Origin: Treponema sp.
GTDB lineage: Bacteria; Spirochaetota; Spirochaetia; Treponematales; Treponemataceae
Direction of reading: 5' to 3'
DNA: 35,932 nt
NCBI GenBank assembly: GCA_022510845.1
Contig: JAFLSR010000023.1
Location: forward strand, 1 to 35,932
Shown here: one piece after another, positions 32,537 to 35,932 of the stretch
Layout of the letters: each line of letters begins with the position of its first letter
How positions within the stretch are numbered: the first letter of the stretch is position 1
Made by a program: the position numbers and the translations under genes
The notes under the pieces: generated by a model
The model's database searches: none
The model's input: the letters and a program-made list of their open reading frames with translations, nothing else
What the model was told of the DNA's origin: nothing

Positions 32537-33241
32537 ATGAGCATACACATAAACGCGCCCGATGGCGCGATCGCACCGGCGGTGCTTTTGCCCGGAGATC
32601 CGCTACGCGCGAAATACATCGCGGAGAATTTTCTGGAAGACACAAAGTGCTACAATGAAGTCCGCGGAATGTTCGGCTTCACGGGAAAATACAAGGGAAT
32701 ACCTGTTTCGGTGCAGGGAACGGGGATGGGGCAGCCTTCGATTTCGATTTACGCGAACGAGCTTTTTTCGTCCTACGGCGTGCAGACTGCGATTCGCGTC
32801 GGCACTTGCGGAGGGCTTTCCGAAAAGACCAAGGTGCGCGACACGATAATCGTGAACGCGGCTTCAAGCGAATCCGCAATGCAAAACGGAAGGTTCGGCT
32901 CGCTTCACTACGCGCCTGCGGCGGATTTCGACCTCCTTTTGCGCGCGCACGAGGCTGCGAAGAATCTTGGCGTTCCGTTCCATGTGGGACCGTGCGCCTC
33001 AAGCGACGCTTTTTATGACGAAAACGAAAATTGGAAGATTTGGGCGAAATACGGCGTGCTCGGCCTTGAAATGGAAGCCGCAGAATTGTACACGCTCGCC
33101 GCGAAATTCGGAAGGAAGGCGCTTTGCATTCTCACCGTCAGCGACCACCTCATCACCAAGGAAGTCACCACGGCGGAAGAGCGTCAGAAAACTTTCAGCG
33201 ACATGATAAAAATAGCCCTTGAAACAATCTCGAATGTTTGA
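32537..33241 (+). CDS. deoD: Purine nucleoside phosphorylase, DeoD type
   Basis: This cytosolic hexameric enzyme splits purine nucleosides with phosphate for base salvage. The 234-residue protein aligns over its whole length with Escherichia coli Deo[10 protein letters not shown] with His4, [19 protein letters not shown] with Arg24, [16 protein letters not shown], the phosphate/ribose part [25 protein letters not shown] and [10 protein letters not shown], whose Asp203 is the catalytic proton donor. DeoD-type is preferred over uridine phosphorylase because of the Asp in SDH. The promoter lies so close that the mRNA has no leader. Bactofilin, TPR and MtaB-like genes follow at short spacing. Confidence 0.94.
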   Translation: MSIHINAPDGAIAPAVLLPGDPLRAKYIAENFLEDTKCYNEVRGMFGFTGKYKGIPVSVQGTGMGQPSISIYANELFSSYGVQTAIRVGTCGGLSEKTKVRDTIIVNAASSESAMQNGRFGSLHYAPAADFDLLLRAHEAAKNLGVPFHVGPCASSDAFYDENENWKIWAKYGVLGLEMEAAELYTLAAKFGRKALCILTVSDHLITKEVTTAEERQKTFSDMIKIALETISNV

Positions 33242-33253
33242 TAGGATTTAAGA

Positions 33254-33625
33254 ATGTACGATAGCAAAGGAAGCGATTTGCTCGACTACGAGGAATCGGA
33301 TTTTGACACGATAATCGCGCCGGACATTTCTTTTACGGGAAAGATTCGTTTCGCGAAGCCCTTTTTGATTCAGGGGAAGGTGAGCGGAACGATTTCCGCG
33401 CAGAGTGATTTGGTAGTGGATTCGGGCGCGAGGGTGGACGCTGACATTCAGGCGGATCGGGTTTTGGTGCGCGGCGCGGTGAACGGAAACGTCAGCGGAC
33501 GCTCGCTCATATTCGTAACTTCGACAGGTTCGATAAACGGGGACATTTCCTCGGCGCAGGTCGTCCTTGAGCAGGGAGGAATTTTTTCCGGAAAATGCTC
33601 GATGTCAGGAAAAGCCGATGAGTAG
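33254..33625 (+). CDS. Bactofilin family protein
   Basis: Bactofilins are small cytoskeletal proteins that self-assemble through a right-handed beta-helix and help shape the cell envelope. The 123-residue protein is nearly all bactofilin core (residues about 18-118): TIIAPDISFTGKIRFAKPFLIQGKVSGTISAQSDLVVDSGARVDADIQADRVLVRGAVNGNVSG shows the family repeat G-x-V/I-x-G-x-I. A short N-terminal tail precedes it. AGGA precedes the ATG, 12 bases after deoD. Its stop lies 8 bases inside the next gene. Confidence 0.92.
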   Translation: MYDSKGSDLLDYEESDFDTIIAPDISFTGKIRFAKPFLIQGKVSGTISAQSDLVVDSGARVDADIQADRVLVRGAVNGNVSGRSLIFVTSTGSINGDISSAQVVLEQGGIFSGKCSMSGKADE

Positions 33626-34235
33626 AATTTTTTTCGCTGTTTTTTTCGCGTTGACGTTTTCAGTTTTCGCGCAGAGCCGCGACGCGCTGGCTCTGTATCG
33701 TGCAGGAAATTACGCGGAGTCGATTCAGATTTGCGAGGACGAAATCAAGTCGAATCCTGCGAATCTTGATTCTTATGTCGTGATGTGCTGGTCGCTCGTG
33801 GGAAACCGCGAGTATGCCCGCGCAGAGCAAGTGGCATACGACGGGCTGAAGCTCAGCCGCTACGACATCCGTCTCATCGAAATTCTTGGCGAGGCGAAAT
33901 TCTACCTTGGCAAGAACAACGACGCTCTCAAGCAGTTCCAAGAATACATCGCGAACGCGCCCGACAGGACAGGCGCGCGGATTGATACGGCGTATTATTT
34001 CATGGGCGAAATCTACATCCGCCAGGCGAAATTCCAGCACGCCGACATCGCGTTGAGCGCGGCCGTTCGGAAGAGGACGCAGGCAAGCACATGGTGGACG
34101 AGACTCGGATACGCGCGTGAAATGGCAGGAAACTACTACGAGGCTCTCGCCGCGTACGAGACATCGCTCAAACTGGACCCGACAAGCACGGATGCGGAGA
34201 ACGGAAAAAAGCGTGTTTCCGACCACCTCAGATAA
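33618..34235 (+). CDS. Secreted TPR protein
   Basis: This 205-residue protein has a signal peptide (MSRIFFAVFFALTFSVFAQ) and about four TPR units: DALALYRAGNYAESIQICEDEIKSNPANL, AEQVAYDGLKLSRYDIRLIEILGEAKFYLGKNNDALKQFQEYIANAP, YYFMGEIYIRQAKFQHADIALSAAV and YAREMAGNYYEALAAYETSLKLDP. The start at 33618 overlaps the bactofilin stop by 8 bases and opens the signal peptide; the frame runs 17 codons further upstream inside the bactofilin gene. Its role is probably as a protein-binding partner in the periplasm, perhaps linked with the bactofilin. Function is not known. Confidence 0.82.
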   Translation: MSRIFFAVFFALTFSVFAQSRDALALYRAGNYAESIQICEDEIKSNPANLDSYVVMCWSLVGNREYARAEQVAYDGLKLSRYDIRLIEILGEAKFYLGKNNDALKQFQEYIANAPDRTGARIDTAYYFMGEIYIRQAKFQHADIALSAAVRKRTQASTWWTRLGYAREMAGNYYEALAAYETSLKLDPTSTDAENGKKRVSDHLR

Positions 34236-35766
34236 GGGCGCGAATACGGAAATTCTTTCTGCGCATTTTGAAACGCTCGGATGCCGTCTCAACCAAATCG
34301 AAAGCGAGGGTGCGGCGGACTTTTTTTCCAAGGCCGGTTTCCGAGTGGAGATGAGGCCGGTTTCCGCAAGTGATGCGGCAGATGAGAAAATTTCCGTCTG
34401 CGTGCTGAACACCTGCGCCGTCACCACAAAGGCAGAGCAAAAAGCGCGCCGCATCGCGCGGCTGCTCCTTAAAAAATTTCCCCACGCGGCGGTGATTGTC
34501 ACGGGCTGCTATGTCCAACTTTCTCCAAAAGAAATCGCTGCGCTCGGGGAAAGGGTGGTGGCGTTGCCGGGGCTTGCAAAAAGTTCCCTGCGCGACATTC
34601 CTGAAAAAATTCTTTGCGCAATAAAAGATTCCTCCGAACAGAATCCTTTTCCGAAAAATTTCATCGAGGAAATTTCTTGCAAAAGCGATTCTTCGGATAA
34701 AAATCCAAATGGAGAATTTGAAGCGCGAGCGCATTTTGGAAAAACTGATTCGGCGGAAAAAAATCCGCATGGCAACGCGAAAAAAGCCGCGAGCGAGCCT
34801 TTCGTGTTTTTTTCGAAGAATTTCATCTCGCATTCTCGTGCCTCGCTCAAAATCCAGGACGGCTGTGACAACGCTTGTTCGTACTGCGCGATTCATCTTG
34901 CGCGTGGAAAGTGCGTTTCGCTCGATGCCGAGACCGTGGTGCAGCGAGTGGGCGAGTTGGAAGACGCAGGGCATTCCGAAGTGTCGCTTACGGGCGTGAA
35001 CCTCGGACAATACGCGGGCGCTTTCGGCGGGAGGACAATCGGCATCGCGGAGATTATTTCGCTGATTCTCTTGCGGACAAAGAAAATCGCAATCCGGATT
35101 TCAAGCGTGCATCCGCAAATCATCGACGAAAAATTCTGCGCCGCCATAAAAAGCGAGCGCGTGCGTGCGCACTTCCACCTTTCCGTGCAAAGCGGAAGCG
35201 ATTCAATCCTGCGAAAAATGAATCGGCACTACACGAGGGACGACGTTCTTCGCGCGTGTTCGATGCTCCGAGACGCAAAAGAAAATCCCTTTCTTGCCTG
35301 CGATATAATCGCGGGGTTCCCGAGCGAAAGCGAGGACGACTTTTCGATGACGCTCGACCTGCTTGAACGGTGCTCTTTTGCGAACGTGCACGCATTTCCA
35401 TTTTCGCCAAGAAAAGGCACGGGCGCGTTTTCGATGAAGCCGAAAATTCCCGAGCGCACGAAGGATGCCCGCGTAAAGGCTCTTTCGGAATTCGCAGCGC
35501 GGCAAAAAATAAGTTACATCGAATCGTTCGCGCAAAGTACGAGGCGCGCTGTTTTGGAAAACGCGAGGAGCAGAAAGAACGCCGCGCCGCACGGAAAGAA
35601 AATACTTCACGCTGTGACCGACAACTTCATCCATACTGAAATTCTTTGCGACGAAAATTTTCCCGCGCCAAAAGAGGGGAGCGAAGTCTTTGTGAAAATC
35701 GTTTCCGCGCAGCGCGACAACATTCTTGCGGGCGGAGAGTGGGAAGCGTGGGGCGAAATTCTGTGA
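34213..35766 (+). CDS. MtaB-like tRNA methylthiotransferase (radical SAM)
   Basis: This 517-residue protein belongs to the MiaB/MtaB family, which adds methylthio groups next to the anticodon (MtaB acts on t6A37). The N-terminal part has Cys24 (LGCRLNQIE), a second Cys in NTCAVTTKAEQ and a third in VTGCYVQ, which bind the second cluster. The radical SAM motif CDNACSYC is at residues 218, 222 and 225. The stretch ETLGCRLNQIESE points to MtaB and not MiaB. Residues 139-198 carry an extra, degenerate 20-residue repeat. The start is a GTG at 34213, overlapping the TPR gene; ATG at 34192 is possible. Neither has a strong ribosome site. Confidence 0.9.
   Translation: MFPTTSDKGANTEILSAHFETLGCRLNQIESEGAADFFSKAGFRVEMRPVSASDAADEKISVCVLNTCAVTTKAEQKARRIARLLLKKFPHAAVIVTGCYVQLSPKEIAALGERVVALPGLAKSSLRDIPEKILCAIKDSSEQNPFPKNFIEEISCKSDSSDKNPNGEFEARAHFGKTDSAEKNPHGNAKKAASEPFVFFSKNFISHSRASLKIQDGCDNACSYCAIHLARGKCVSLDAETVVQRVGELEDAGHSEVSLTGVNLGQYAGAFGGRTIGIAEIISLILLRTKKIAIRISSVHPQIIDEKFCAAIKSERVRAHFHLSVQSGSDSILRKMNRHYTRDDVLRACSMLRDAKENPFLACDIIAGFPSESEDDFSMTLDLLERCSFANVHAFPFSPRKGTGAFSMKPKIPERTKDARVKALSEFAARQKISYIESFAQSTRRAVLENARSRKNAAPHGKKILHAVTDNFIHTEILCDENFPAPKEGSEVFVKIVSAQRDNILAGGEWEAWGEIL
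34627..34806 (+). repeat. Degenerate 60-base tandem repeat inside the MtaB-like gene
   Basis: Three units begin at 34627, 34687 and 34747, spaced by exactly 60 bases. Each codes for a 20-residue unit starting DSSEQNP, DSSDKNP and DSAEKNP. Only the first third of each unit is well kept. It sits between the second-cluster domain and the radical SAM domain. Confidence 0.7.
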
Positions 35767-35797
35767 AAATAATTTTTGTTTTTTCCGCATTTTCCAC

Positions 35798-35827
35798 TTG
35801 ACATTTTTTGTGAAAAAATGCTATCAT
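35798..35827 (+). promoter_or_regulatory. Promoter of tRNA-Lys
   Basis: A perfect TTGACA (35798-35803) and TATCAT (35822-35827) with an 18-base spacer. The tRNA begins at 35861, giving a leader of about 27 bases. Confidence 0.78.
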
Positions 35828-35860
35828 CTCAATACGCTTTTTGGCGCAAGCCGCGAGCGC

Positions 35861-35932
35861 GGGCTATTAGCTCAGTTGGTAGAGCAACGCCCTTTTAAGG
35901 CGTGGGTCGATGGTTCGAATCCATCATAGCTC
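35861..35932 (+). tRNA. tRNA-Lys (anticodon TTT), last base(s) cut by window end
   Basis: A full cloverleaf is visible: acceptor GGGCTAT with ATAGCTC, D arm GCTC-AGTTGGTAGA-GC, anticodon stem ACGCC/GGCGT around CTTTTAA (anticodon TTT), and T arm GATGG-TTCGAAT-CCATC. The window ends at position 72 of the tRNA, so the discriminator base and any encoded CCA are not seen. Confidence 0.95.

Overview
The window looks like the chromosome of a Treponema-type spirochaete, probably a moderately G+C-rich gut or rumen species. The reasons are two separate V/A-type ATPase operons and no F-type genes, the Chlamydia/spirochaete gene order E-DUF2764-A-B-D-I-K in the second operon, signal-peptide TPR proteins, a single-POTRA Omp85-like protein, a bactofilin and a DUF4954 gene. 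The genus is inferred from gene content; no 16S rRNA gene is present.

Region 1 (1-11608, all +): the 3' end of tpiA and its terminator, then a promoter and a long gene train: secG, a PTS EIIA (PtsN-like) gene, and V-ATPase subunits H, C, I, K, F, E, A, B and D, followed by a UspA-like gene and a J-domain gene. This is a full bacterial/archaeal subunit set. It is interrupted between F and E by two tandem 142-bp copies of a hairpin-rich repeat. A third, inverted relative lies at about 12582-12680.

Region 2 (11609-19393): map (methionine aminopeptidase), an HtrA/DegP protease, a convergent M16-like protein without the zinc motif (- strand), and a divergent DUF4954 beta-helix gene that appears to be transcribed leaderless.

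Region 3 (19471-28139): a second V-ATPase operon with its own promoter: E, DUF2764, A, B, D, I, K, followed immediately by ispG. It has no recognisable C, F or H/G gene. Its K subunit is a 4-helix duplication carrying the Na+ ligand set known from Enterococcus NtpK. The K of operon 1 is a 2-helix subunit with a signal-like N-terminus that lacks those ligands. The simplest reading is one proton-type and one sodium-type rotary ATPase encoded about 9 kb apart (from the end of D1 to the start of E2).

Region 4 (28212-35932): a secreted TPR protein, convergent with two outer-membrane-type genes (Omp85-like and a beta-barrel, - strand), tRNA-Phe with two terminators, deoD (leaderless), then bactofilin, a TPR protein and an MtaB-like methylthiotransferase with overlapping ends, and tRNA-Lys cut by the window edge. 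No stretch over 300 bases lacks a gene. The longest gaps (5551-5841, 31970-32258, 4601-4862, 12523-12745) hold repeats, promoters or stem-loops as listed.
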